A stretch of 10,545 bases of DNA from assembly GCA_003024985.2 (NCBI GenBank), contig PXIH01S0014852.1. One strand, 5' to 3'. Below the pieces are notes generated by a model. The model searched no databases and was not told where the DNA came from. It was given only the letters and a program-made list of their open reading frames with translations. Shown here piece after piece: positions 1 through 8,060 of this stretch; positions within the stretch are counted from its first letter, which is position 1; each line of letters starts with the position of its first letter. A program made the translations under genes and the position numbers. Origin of the DNA: Euperipatoides rowelli. Taxonomy: Eukaryota; Onychophora; Udeonychophora; Euonychophora; Peripatopsidae.

Positions 1-1277
1 ATGAATCTAGACATAATAAGTAACAAATATCAGCAATAAAAAAACTTAATAGGCCAAAACCGGGTTTGGTGAAAAAAACCCCATTTGGCTGCCGGACTAT
101 AAACATTGATCAAGTTTTCACTTACCTTGTATTGTTATTGTTCATCTTGAAATGAAGTTAATTTGTCTGCATTTTTAACAGCTGATCGTTTTTTATTTAT
201 TTTTTATTTTTTTTTATTTTTAATATTTTTCATGAAACGTATTTGTCTGCTCAATTCATAAAAGTAGCATATTTGAATTATAGTTAACTTTCAAAGTTTC
301 TGCCTTTACTTGAAATATTTATTTTAAAATATTTTATTTGGAGGTAGAAATCTTTTCCAGATCGTTGTTATTTTCAGTTATACTTTGAGAATAACATCCT
401 CCTTTCCCTGAATGGGCATGCAGCTTTAGCCCCTGGACCCAATCAATTATGGAAAGTGATGCTGTATTGTAGTCGATGACCGACTATAAACATTCGGTAT
501 AACTGGTAGATTGTCCTTGTAGATGGTGTCCTCATAGACGGTAACGTCTAGTGAATATTATGAATACATACAAGACTAAATGTATGTTTTTGGCCCAGTG
601 TATTGCATGTAGAGGAACTTAGATAATTTAGATAGCTTATTATGTACAGTTTTAAATTCATCGTATCGAGTAATTAGGTTATTTTTAAAAAAAAAAAGAA
701 TGCTGAGAGCTCCGAAAATACTGTAACTGTTGCTATTTTTGTCTGCTTAGTTGAGCGGCAATTTTTTTTTTTATCGTCAGCATTATAGAATAAAATAGAT
801 ACATTTTCTTTTGTTCTTTTCGCACTTCTTTATTGCAATGTTTTAGCCTAAACTCCTAAAGGCTGGATTTTAAAAAAAAGTTTTTATCAAAAAAATAAAA
901 AAATCGAAAAAATTGGTTGTTAATCGTTTCCGTGTGTTTTCATTTTTGCGTCTGAATTTCAGACTTAGCAATGTCATTCAGCTCAATTATTAATAAATGA
1001 AAAAAAAAAAAAAAAAGAGAGAGAAAGATGATAATGCTAGAATAAATTTATTATGGTCTCTTTTAGAGCTAATAAGTTCCTTATTATCACACAGAGTAAG
1101 TATAGATAATACAGTATAATATGTAAAAATCTTCATTGATCAGAATAGGGGACATTAATTTTTTCAGCCGTTTTTAAAATGTTAGATTTAAAAAAAACAA
1201 AAAAAACAGTATTTACACAATGTAAGTAAATAAAATTTATCATTTTACACTTTGTTTATTTATTAGTAGATATTATA
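1..1277. other. AT-rich intergenic DNA, no gene seen
   Basis: I find no reading frame with recognisable protein similarity and no RNA gene here. The stretch is rich in A and T runs. The only local structure is a 13-nt direct repeat, GACTATAAACATT, at 95-107 and 482-494, preceded in both copies by a similar G/C-containing stretch, and a small hairpin TAGACG-GTAA-CGTCTA near 536-551. These may be fragments of an older repeat, but two copies of a short word are not enough to define one. Confidence 0.6.
1000..1025. repeat. poly(A) followed by (GA)n simple repeat
   Basis: Seventeen consecutive A residues (1000-1016) run straight into a GAGAGAGA tract. A long A run could be the tail of an old retroposed copy on the plus strand, but the sequence to its left shows no RT, SINE or processed-gene similarity that I can recognise. 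I treat it as simple repeat. Confidence 0.8.
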
Positions 1278-1550
1278 AATTCAAATATTGGTCAGATTCC
1301 ATTATCTGCCCACCAACATAGTTAACTTTAGGAGTCGCATAACAATTAAAACATGGTAGTGCGTAGAATTAATATTTATTCTCGCTGAATTTAGTATATT
1401 TTCTTTACAGTCCTAAACTTACCGGAACCCTAAACCCTAGGATAATCTAGAGGTGAAATAATATTTTGCTGATCATCGATCTAGATAATTTCAACTTACT
1501 ACATCAGCATATTGGTGGGCAGATAATGGAATCTGACCCAAATCTGAATT
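1278..1550. repeat. inverted-repeat pair enclosing repeat copy A
   Basis: The segments 1290-1316 and 1512-1538 are perfect reverse complements over 27 bp (left arm begins GGTCAGATTCC and ends CCCACCAA). The similarity continues with a few mismatches outward to 1278 and 1550. The spacer is about 195 bp and contains the partial dispersed-repeat copy at about 1371-1496. Both arms can be read as similar peptide: the left arm on the plus strand and the right arm on the minus strand each give GQIPLSAHQ. This suggests the arms are an inverted duplication of former coding sequence rather than ordinary transposon ends, although a MITE with 27-bp terminal repeats is the simpler alternative. No clear target-site duplication is visible. 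Confidence 0.75.
1371..1496 (+). repeat. dispersed repeat, partial copy A
   Basis: This segment shares an ordered series of words with the copies at 4322-4600 and 8781-9080: a pyrimidine-rich run ending in TTTACAGTCCTAA, a CCGGAACC/CCCTAA-type stretch, GGATAATCTAGAGGTGAAAT, and TTGATC...GATAATTT. The outer parts present in the other two copies (GGATCCAATAA at the left, GTGCAGATGTTAAAA and TGTCACTTATTG at the right) are missing here, so it is a truncated copy. It codes for nothing recognisable. Confidence 0.75.
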
Positions 1551-1639
1551 GTTAAAGTAATGATTAGTGCCTAATCTTGTTGGAAATATTTTAGTAAAAG
1601 TGGATAAGCTGCAACGGTTAACATAAGCCATCACAAGAT

Positions 1640-3789
1640 AGTCATAAGTTCTTGTATAACCTTTTCGAAGAGGAGAAAGCCAAGCTGAAATCAATGATTA
1701 GTTTGCTTTGGATTGAATATCAAAGAGTTATTGATACTATCCGTAAACTTATTTATGCTGACCCTGTAGGGTCCTTTCAGTTGCACATTAAGATTGCTGA
1801 GTCACTTCCAGTGTTTGCTTCATCAGGCCATTTCAACTACATGAAGTCAGCCTATCTCCATTAAATAAATTTGATTAACCTTGAAATAACACATCCTGAT
1901 GGTTTTTTTCTTTGTTCATGAATGTTGGCCATGTTGTCATATGCACAGAAAACAATTGGTCTGGAATAGCTCCTGGTCTGCTTATAGAACAATCATACAT
2001 GATATATCTTAAGTCTACAGGAGTTTGACACGAGGGACTGGCATGCCACTAGTTCAGAAAGCAATATAGTTATTATCAATGCCTTTATGCTCTGAATATA
2101 ATACAGCCAAGAAAGAACTATATTTGGTGCATTATAACTCAAGTAAGCAATGTAAGGAAATATATGCTCAAGAACATTAAGAGATACTAATGACACATCC
2201 ATTCTAATGTACTTCAAACACTAAAAACTTCTCCTTTTACAACAGATCCTGTTCAAAATATTTAAACTGGTGTCACAGCATCTGAAGACATTAATGTTGA
2301 CAATCTTGTTGTAATTGGTCAGAGGCTAATAGAAAGCATGAAGGGAAAAGACTTGAATATTAATCTTAAAAGAAGCAATAAATTAAAAACACTAGCCTCT
2401 AGCTCATTTATAAAATTGTATCTTGCTAACACCATGAATAACACAGCATTGCTGTTTCAAAGAGCTTATGTTATGGCATCAACCTGAGAGATGGAACTAA
2501 AGATATATTCATTCATGAATTATCTACTACCCAATCTCACTATTTGAAAGTCCATTAATTTGTCCTTCAAGCTGAAAAGCCACGATTGTTAAAAATGTTC
2601 CTAAACACAAATTAGCAGTGGACACCTGATGTAGATGTGGCTGATCATCAATAGTTTTAAATGAAGAATCTCTTATTCCTAGACTTCAATGGAAAATGGT
2701 TCAACATACAAAGAAATAGCAAGCTCATATGCTACATTTGAACAACCCATTATAGAAAAGCAGCAATAGTATTTAATGGATACAAAAGTAGACCAAGCAT
2801 CAAGGATATAACACATGCCAGGCGATCAACAATTGGCCTAATGGCAAATATTTCTCCCAAACAAAGTTTATTGGACAAAAAGCAATGTTTTTTTTATCGG
2901 ACAAGATCAATAAACAATGAATCATTGATCTAATAGGTAATCATCTCATAAAACATCAATGTAAGGTAATAACATTAACAGTAAAGATAATGATGATGTT
3001 GACATTGTGTGATGTCATGTATAAAAACTGCTGGAATGAAGACAACCACATTTCTAGGTGAAGACACATATTTAATAGTTCAGCTTTTGTACTGGGGAGA
3101 TAGTACAAAGTTTAATATTTATATGAGAAGTGACATAAAGCAGAACAGTCAAGCTAAATTATGTGTTTTTTATAACATTGTATTACTAAAACAATCTTTT
3201 GATGATACCGCTATAAGGGTACTCCTATTCATACATGCCTTTACACTCTGTGACACCACATCTCATATATTTAGCATTATCAAACACAAAGGTTTTTTAA
3301 AAATTCAGGAAAGTGAAACACTGAAGAAGAAAGCTTTATTGTTTTGCATGTCTTGTCTAAAACAAGGCATTGTTGAAGAAATTGGTATCAATATAATACT
3401 TCAATTAGATGGAGAAAATCTGGTGAGAGTCTAGAAGATTGTCATTGCAGAATATTTCTAGAGAAAGTTATGGTTTCAAAAACCTTTGTGAAACCAGTGA
3501 TTGTTCCTCCCACACAATCAATAGCAAAATACCACTGTTGAGGGTTTACTACCAGTTGTGCCTTCTTTGGTGGCAGTGTGACTGTGATATGAATCCTACA
3601 GATTGGGGATCTGATCTACATGAGAACAAGTATATTCTAACAACTATTAACTTGCCACCAGCACCTGAATTACTATTAAAGATAACACATTGCACATGTT
3701 GCAGTAGCTGTTCAATAATGAAATGTGGATTTCGAAATAGAGGCTTTCAGTGTTCTTCATTATGGCAACCGACTAACCGTCAAGTCTAA
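1640..3789 (+). pseudogene. relic of HAFTGCDTTS / CXC-domain multi-copy protein family
   Basis: Reading across frames, this stretch follows the order of a large protein family that I know only as uncharacterised, multi-copy predictions in animal genomes. Landmarks in order are: SLLWIEYQRVIDTI and HFNYMKSAY (about 1700-1855); a THPD motif (1889-1900); LLFQRAYVMAS (about 2446-2480); AIVFNGYKS..IKDITHARR (about 2763-2826); GEDTYLIVQLLYW (from about 3059), where the family has an acidic ADDTD-like motif; LLFIHAFTLCDTTS (about 3222-3265), with family G replaced by L; RVYYQ, MNPTDWG and LPPAPELLLKI (about 3540-3690); and a cysteine-rich CTCCSSCS...KCGFRNRGFQCS segment resembling a Tesmin/TSO1 CXC motif (about 3691-3750). 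Stops and frame changes occur throughout, for example at 1862, between 1900 and 2250, and at 3432-3439. No introns are evident between domains. The acidic motif hints at a PIN/FEN-like nuclease fold, which is inference. The start is not defined. Confidence 0.75.
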
Positions 3790-4321
3790 GTTTGTGACAA
3801 TGAACCAACATAATTATATTGAATGCAGTTCTGATGAGGATATAATCCCATAAACTTATATATTAAATTTTTTATACTTGTTTAATTTTGTTTCATTTCA
3901 TGAAAATTATTTTTAATAATTTATGTTAATGATGAATAGAAATGTACCAAATTATCTTATAAATTTTAAATAAAAATGATCATTAACCTGGATAAAATAA
4001 ATTCTCTAATAAAAATCATTTACACATCATATTTAAGGTATTTTTGTATTATTTAATTTAAGTTTATCATTCACAATCTTGGATAAACTGGAACAGAGTA
4101 ATGAAATATCAGCAGGTTACTGGAGAGAATAATAATTAACTGGCCATTTATTTTTTTCCTCAAAACGGGACTTCTACTGATTTTGATTTTAACCTATATT
4201 TTGATAAGCTTTTTTTTTTTTTGGTTGTAAGGAAATAAATCAAAGAATCTATAGTAGATTTTTAATGGGTATTGTTAAAATTTATTGTGTGAGACACATA
4301 TTGCACATGCATCATGCCACG
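3790..4321. other. AT-rich spacer, no gene seen
   Basis: After the CXC-like segment there are only short AT-rich frames with stops. I see no inverted terminal repeat pairing this side with the left side of the pseudogene, so I cannot say whether that gene was carried by a transposon. A word AAAACGGGAC at about 4162-4171 recurs at about 4800 (AAACGGGAC), possibly belonging to the GGGAC-type remnant farther right. Confidence 0.55.
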
Positions 4322-4600
4322 GAGAGCCTTGAACCCGGATCCAATAAGTGACATTTAGTAAATGGATAGCAGCTTTATTTTGTTTTTTACAGTCCTAACC
4401 TTACTCTTACCCTGAACTGTAACTCCTACTCCTACTATGTATTTTAGACATCAGCCTGAAAGTGTAGGATAATCTAGAGGATAATCATTTTTTGATCAAT
4501 TTTGATAATATTAAGCTATTTCCACCATTTGGCGTATTATGACTGAAATAGATGTGCAGATGTTAAAAACGCTGTAATTGTCACTTATTGGATAACGTTT
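4322..4600 (+). repeat. dispersed MITE-like repeat, copy B
   Basis: This is a near full-length match to copy C at 8781-9080. Shared blocks in the same order are GAGAG..(T)GAACC.GGATCCAATAA, GTGACATTT, AGCAGCTTT, a pyrimidine run ending TTTACAGTC, TAACTCCTACT, GGATAATCTAGAGG, TTTTGATAAT.TTAAGC, TATTTCCACCA, GTGCAGATGTTAAAA, TAATTGTCACTTATTG and TAACGTTT. Inside B, ATCCAATAAGTGACA near the left end is the exact reverse complement of TGTCACTTATTGGAT near the right end, so the unit has inverted near-terminal motifs like a MITE. I find no protein-coding signal and no clear target-site duplication. I cannot match the family to a named one. Confidence 0.8.
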
Positions 4601-4634
4601 ATAGGTACTTCTGTCATTGCCGCACTACCTCAGA

Positions 4635-4651
4635 TTTTTTTTTTTTTTTTT
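4635..4651. repeat. poly(T) run
   Basis: Seventeen T residues lie just to the right of copy B and are followed by a short A run. This could be the reverse complement of an A-rich tail of a minus-strand retroposed piece in 4652-4780, but no body of such an element is recognisable. Confidence 0.85.
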
Positions 4652-4795
4652 AAAAAAATAAACTTTATTCATTTAATGCCAAAACACATGCATAATCAAA
4701 TTGTCAATGCAAATATAATTAAATATGTCAAATATAATCAATTTCAATAAATTATATTGAAGTTAACCAAGCCTTTTTTAAAATGGTTGCTCTCT

Positions 4796-4920
4796 TTCTG
4801 AAACGGGACATTACATTACGGGACATGACATTACGGCATCCAAAGCTGTGCTTGGGACAACGGGCAGGCTACCAGAAAATGGGATTGTCCTGTCCAAAAC
4901 AGGATGTATGTTCTCGCAGT
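4796..4920 (+). mobile_element. GGGAC-rich DNA-transposon end remnant
   Basis: The stretch has repeated words ACGGGACATTAC, ACGGGACATGACATTACGG, GGGACAACGGGCA, and then ACCAGAAAATGGGATTGTCC followed by TGTCCAAAACAGGAT. This layout resembles the GGGAC/GTCCC-rich ends of widespread animal DNA-transposon repeats that close with CCAAAACGGGACGT..GGTCACC-like sequence; that comparison is from memory and family assignment is uncertain. An open frame across it (4783-4986) reads as low-information peptide and is not a gene. No opposite end is recognised. Confidence 0.4.
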
Positions 4921-5227
4921 AATACACATATTGACACATCTAAAAAAAAATATATTTCCCTTTCAGGGATTGATGGGGATTTTTAATATTAATTTTGTCA
5001 TGACATTTAATGAATTAAAATGAAAGAACCATTTGTATTGTGGGTTGAGTATTATTTTGACTGGGCTATATTTAAACAAGTATTGTGACAACGCTTCTCA
5101 CTTTTATGCTTAAAGTACATAATACATATTGCTATTTAATTATTCAGAATAATCAAAATATAAGAAATTATTAATACTAATTTTTATAAACATTTTGGTA
5201 TTACATAAAGCTAATTTTTTTTCAAGC
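4921..5227. other. AT-rich leader region before gag, possible LTR/5' UTR
   Basis: No gene is seen. Because the gag-like frame starts at 5228, part of this stretch could be the decayed LTR and leader of the retrotransposon. I cannot identify LTR ends: there is no second LTR in the window to compare with, and no convincing tRNA primer-binding site. Confidence 0.35.
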
Positions 5228-5304
5228 ATGGAGTCTGATAGTCAATATCCATTTGATACTCTTGACTCTTCAGCAATTGTTGAAGTTTACCTGAAGCTGT
5301 ATGG

Positions 5305-5704
5305 CAAGCGTGTCAAACTCAAAACTTGACTTGGGCCAAATAAACAAGGGTTAAGTTTATGTGGCCCCCCCCCCCAAAAAGGAAAGCTTCATAATCAATT
5401 TTCATTGAAACGCTCCAACTCCCAATTTTCTTGAAAATTTCTATGTTCGTCAACAATTTTTCGTTTATTTCTACTACCACTTGGCTTTGATAGAGACCTG
5501 CTGACCAAAAGGACTGAAATAAATGAATAATCGTTAAAATTGTTTAAAATAATACGACATTTAAATAAATAGTAATATACGGAAATGGTGTGCCTGTGCA
5601 TAAGGTGACGTGATATTAGCATACTGTAATTGGCTGGGCCTGGGCCAGTCAAATAATTGCTTAGGGCCCCATGTGGCCAGCGGGCTGCAAGTTTGACACC
5701 CTTG
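5305..5704 (-). mobile_element. hAT-family deletion derivative (GTF2IRD2/Charlie8-like)
   Basis: A 400-bp unit has terminal inverted repeats: the left end is CAAGCGTGTCAAACT and the reverse complement of the right end is CAAGGGTGTCAAACT, one mismatch in 15. Inside each terminus are GGGCCA/GGCCAC-type words typical of the animal hAT ends that read GTGTCAAACTC...GGGCCACATG. The flanks CTGTATGG (5297-5304) and CTGTACAC (5705-5712) match in five of eight positions and are a plausible decayed 8-bp target-site duplication, the size expected for hAT. The right end is the transposase 5' side, because the only coding remnant reads on the minus strand. Most of the transposase is deleted, so the copy is non-autonomous. 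An 11-C run is at 5365-5375. Confidence 0.8.
5395..5513 (-). pseudogene. N-terminal scrap of hAT transposase
   Basis: On the minus strand the peptide SKPSGSRNKRKIVDEH followed by RNFQENWELERF resembles the start of GTF2IRD2/Charlie8-type hAT transposases, where a KRK.D.E.R.FQ..W pattern opens the N-terminal zinc-finger region. The frame then ends after FNEN, before the cysteines of the finger, so nothing catalytic survives. Just upstream in the minus-strand sense is TTATTTCAG (ending at 5514), which would serve as a 3' splice site joining a leader to this exon. The surrounding minus-strand frame to 5712 runs through the terminal repeat and is not coding. Confidence 0.6.
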
Positions 5705-6953
5705 CTGTACACGGCTTACATATGACAGGGGCTGAACAGGATATACAGGTGACCACAGGGGTGTTACTTGACTTTGCTGACCCCTTACCCTTACTCTCCT
5801 TTTACCCTCTTAAGTCCTGCACCCTAACTATCCCCTACAAACTTAACAGTTAGCCAAACTTTGGTAAATGACAGACATCCAGATACTATAAACCACATTT
5901 TAGCTCAACTCAATCAACAATCCCAGATTTTAAAGGATCTGAGCGGTGTTGTGATCAATATGCAAATAGGTAGGGATAATTCTCCTGTAGCTATACAGGA
6001 CAGCACACATGCTAAATTTTGTTCAGACTGCAAGTTGGCCACCCAGGTACAGCCGCACCTTAGCATTTCTGCTGACAATTATGATCAGGGTGATAGTGTT
6101 CTGCTCATTTCAGGTGGGAACCAACTGGCCAAAGGGCAAAACTTTAATGCAAACCCATTAGATTTACAGAGGCAGAATGGTGTGTGAGAGCCATTATTCT
6201 CTTATGCAATGAAGAAAATGGCTCACAGGCAAGGTCAATTTATTTTCAGGGTCTAGGTATAAAGGGAGAGCTGTTTTTTGACAAAATAGAACAATGTTTC
6301 CTTGAAATGTTTAGTAAGCATTTGCATACGGATGAAGCTGAACAAATGTTTTTTTCATGCACATAACATAAAGATGAGTTACTAGCAGCATCTTCAATGA
6401 GGCTGTGTGGGATGGTAGAGCCATTGCATAAGAAATTCTCCAATTACAAAGATGTGTATGAAAACTTCATATTGACTCAATTCAGAAAGGGTATGTTATA
6501 TAGTTTAAAATTAGAGTTCACTAAGTCAGGAATTAGCTCATTTGAGTCAGTGGCTTTTGCAATTAGGATGGGGGCCACATTTCATATATGCCAACCAAAG
6601 GGCATACATGTAAATGTGTTATCTGACAATACTGTTAATAAAACATATGTCAGTGTACAGAACACAAATAGTGCTGATCATGATCTAATTAGTAAGTCCA
6701 GTGAGCCCACTCCCTTAGTACACAGCACTTGTGGGGCCCTGGTCACACAAGGTGGTTTTGTAACAAAATCACCCAACAACAATGATGGTCAGCCTTCATT
6801 AAACTGTTGAGGTCTATTTATAAAAAGCCTAGGAGGAATAGAGCAGAGAGCCAGTGGTAAGGGAAGCACAATGAGATCATCCCCAACAAAAGTTATACCA
6901 CTCTTCAAGACAGGTGACAACCTTCTAGAAATAAGTATCACTCCTCCTGGATA

Positions 6954-6998
6954 TGTTACTTCTGTAACATCAAGGGTCACAGTCAACCAATAAGCCAT
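6954..6998 (+). other. degenerate CCHC zinc knuckle of gag
   Basis: The codons give C-Y-F-C-N-I-K-G-H-S-Q-P-I-S, exactly the CX2CX4HX4C spacing with the final cysteine changed to serine (AGC, one base from TGC). The frame is the same as the downstream protease and differs from the capsid segment. The knuckle normally binds the RNA genome; this one has lost one of its four zinc ligands. Confidence 0.65.
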
Positions 6999-7158
6999 AT
7001 TTTAGAAATCAAAACAATCATTTTCCTTTGACTAAACCCAACTCAAATCCAATTTGCTCTAGGAGTCAGGTACACACCCCTAGAAGTCCACCTACTTGGG
7101 TAAATCTTTATCCGGTCAGGCAGATCAAAAATGCTAGATCCACAGTGACAAATCAGTA

Positions 7159-7491
7159 GTGGATTTCACCTCCCCTAAAAATTATGAGGTTTTAAGTGAT
7201 TACAATGATGAATTTTTAAACTCACCAGCTAACAGTAAGGAAGAGGATAATAAGGTGAGGCCAAAACATTATAAAAATAACAGAGAAAGGAAAAATAAGG
7301 GAGTATCAAAAGAGCAAATGGCTAAAGGACAGGTGAAATCAATTACCACATGCCAAGCTGGTAAGCATGTACATTCTGGAAAAAGCAAACCAACATATAA
7401 AACTGGCAACTCTAGCTCACCACATCCCTACCTAAGAAAAATTATAATAGCTGTAGACATTGATCCTTTATGCATAATAAACCCACAATAG
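7159..7491 (+). pseudogene. gag-pol linker-like fragment
   Basis: An open stretch of about 110 codons that is very rich in lysine, asparagine and serine (for example RPKHYKNNRERKNKG) lies between the zinc knuckle and the protease. It is in a different frame from both. Such basic, low-complexity sequence is usual in the tail of gag or at the gag-pol boundary, but I recognise no domain. The neighbouring 6999-7158 is full of stops in all frames. I place it in the LTR element by position only. Confidence 0.35.
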
Positions 7492-7848
7492 TTATACAAA
7501 TTTTTGGTAGGAAATTTAGGGCCATTGTTGATATGGGAGACAAATACACTCTGCTGTATGACAGATGTGTATGCCACCCAGATATTACTCAACCCTTCTC
7601 TCAGATCACCTTACTGACACCTTTAAATGGACAGTCAGTTCAGGGATACAGATATGTTGTGAAAATGACTTTGTGCAATGTTCATTTCCTCAAAGAGGTT
7701 TGCCTAGCAAATTTACAGACTGATGATACTTTCCAGTGATATTGGGCTATGATATGTTCTGTAGCCACCTTGCTAGTATAAACACTATTCAAGGCAATAT
7801 ACAGTTCACTGTTGAAACAAGTGAAGCATGGTGTAATTTCACAACATT
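7470..7848 (+). pseudogene. pro: retropepsin-like aspartic protease relic
   Basis: Retropepsin cuts the gag-pol polyprotein. The frame reads PTIVIQIFGRKFRAIVDMGD, matching the start of LTR-element proteases, where the active-site loop is D-T/S-G-A. Here it is D-M-G-D (7530-7541), so the catalytic loop is altered. About 200 bases on, after a one-base frame change near 7730, comes PVILGYDMFCSHLASI, matching the conserved ILG.D element of the second half of the fold. The similarity ends at about 7848, exactly where the foldback at 7845 begins. No gypsy-type RT, RNase H or integrase follows, so the element is truncated here. The length of about 120 residues fits a single retropepsin domain. Confidence 0.7.
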
Positions 7849-8060
7849 TTCAAAAACTAGATCTTCATTTAATTCTTTAGACAAAACTTTATAATAAAAC
7901 TTCCTACATACAATGGTACAATGGTATAATTACCATTAGCTTTGTCCACTGTATGTAAGAAGTTTTATTACAGTGGACAAAATTATACCATTGTATGTAA
8001 AAAAAATTTATTATAAAGTTTTATCTAAATAATTTAATGAAGATTTAGTTTTTGAAAATG
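7845..8060. repeat. foldback: inverted duplication of RT coding sequence
   Basis: The left arm 7845-7931 is the reverse complement of the right arm 7981-8060 with few mismatches; the left arm carries an extra 8-bp duplication (ACAATGGT twice). The right arm is part of the RT reading frame (NEDLVFENADMS); the left arm gives NEDLVFENV on the minus strand. The 49-bp centre holds a second hairpin, TTTGTCCACTGTA at 7941-7953 pairing perfectly with TACAGTGGACAAA at 7969-7981 around a 15-nt loop. In the centre, CTGTATGTAAGAAGTTTTATTA also resembles the start of the right arm, so there are traces of three copies of the same word. Confidence 0.85.

Larger units (their letters stand above)
5228..6998 (+). 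pseudogene. gag: Ty3/gypsy-like gag relic, interrupted by a hAT element
   Basis: Gag forms the structural particle of LTR retrotransposons. An ATG at 5228 opens a frame that runs into the hAT insertion and resumes in the same frame at 5705. It is then broken by three stops before reading on through 5861-6187. A frame change near 6184 leads into a retrotransposon-gag-type capsid segment (about 6184-6660) with the usual pattern of spaced aromatic and leucine residues, FLEMFSKHL, then FILTQFRKGM and SSFESVAFAIRMGA; a stop interrupts it at 6364. After a stop at 6808 and another frame change, 6954-6998 reads CYFCNIKGHSQPIS, a zinc knuckle of the CX2CX4HX4C type whose last cysteine is serine. The protein is therefore dead. 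The order gag, zinc knuckle, protease supports an LTR element; the exact clade is not clear. The first piece (5228-5304) is assigned by its frame continuity, not by similarity. Confidence 0.7.

Noticed and set aside
100-180. Minus-strand first exon with ATG and AAG|GTAAGTG splice donor near 113-153
   Set aside because: The donor word is good, but the reading frame before it is only about seven codons of low complexity (M-N-N-N-N-T) and no partner exon can be shown.
1420-1440. Telomere-like CCCTAAACCCTAG
   Set aside because: It is only two imperfect units and aligns with a variable CCTAACC/CCTACT region in the other repeat copies, so it belongs to the dispersed repeat.
1993-2217. Minus-strand open frame of 74 codons
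   Set aside because: It is antisense to the CXC-family relic, whose plus-strand peptides are recognisable across the same bases.
4783-4986. Open frame of 67 codons on the plus strand
   Set aside because: It overlaps the GGGAC-rich transposon-end remnant and its peptide has no recognisable domain.
4921-5227. 5' LTR and primer-binding site of the gypsy-like element
   Set aside because: There is a TGG word shortly before gag, but no TG...CA-bounded repeat, no second LTR and no convincing tRNA complement can be shown.
5395-5712. Full 105-codon minus-strand frame as a gene
   Set aside because: Only the last 40 codons resemble hAT transposase; the rest is the transposon's terminal repeat and non-coding leader.
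7845-8060. Rho-independent terminator or microRNA precursor
   Set aside because: The context is animal repeat DNA; the arms are about 80 bp with indels and derive from RT coding sequence, so element-derived inverted duplication explains them better.
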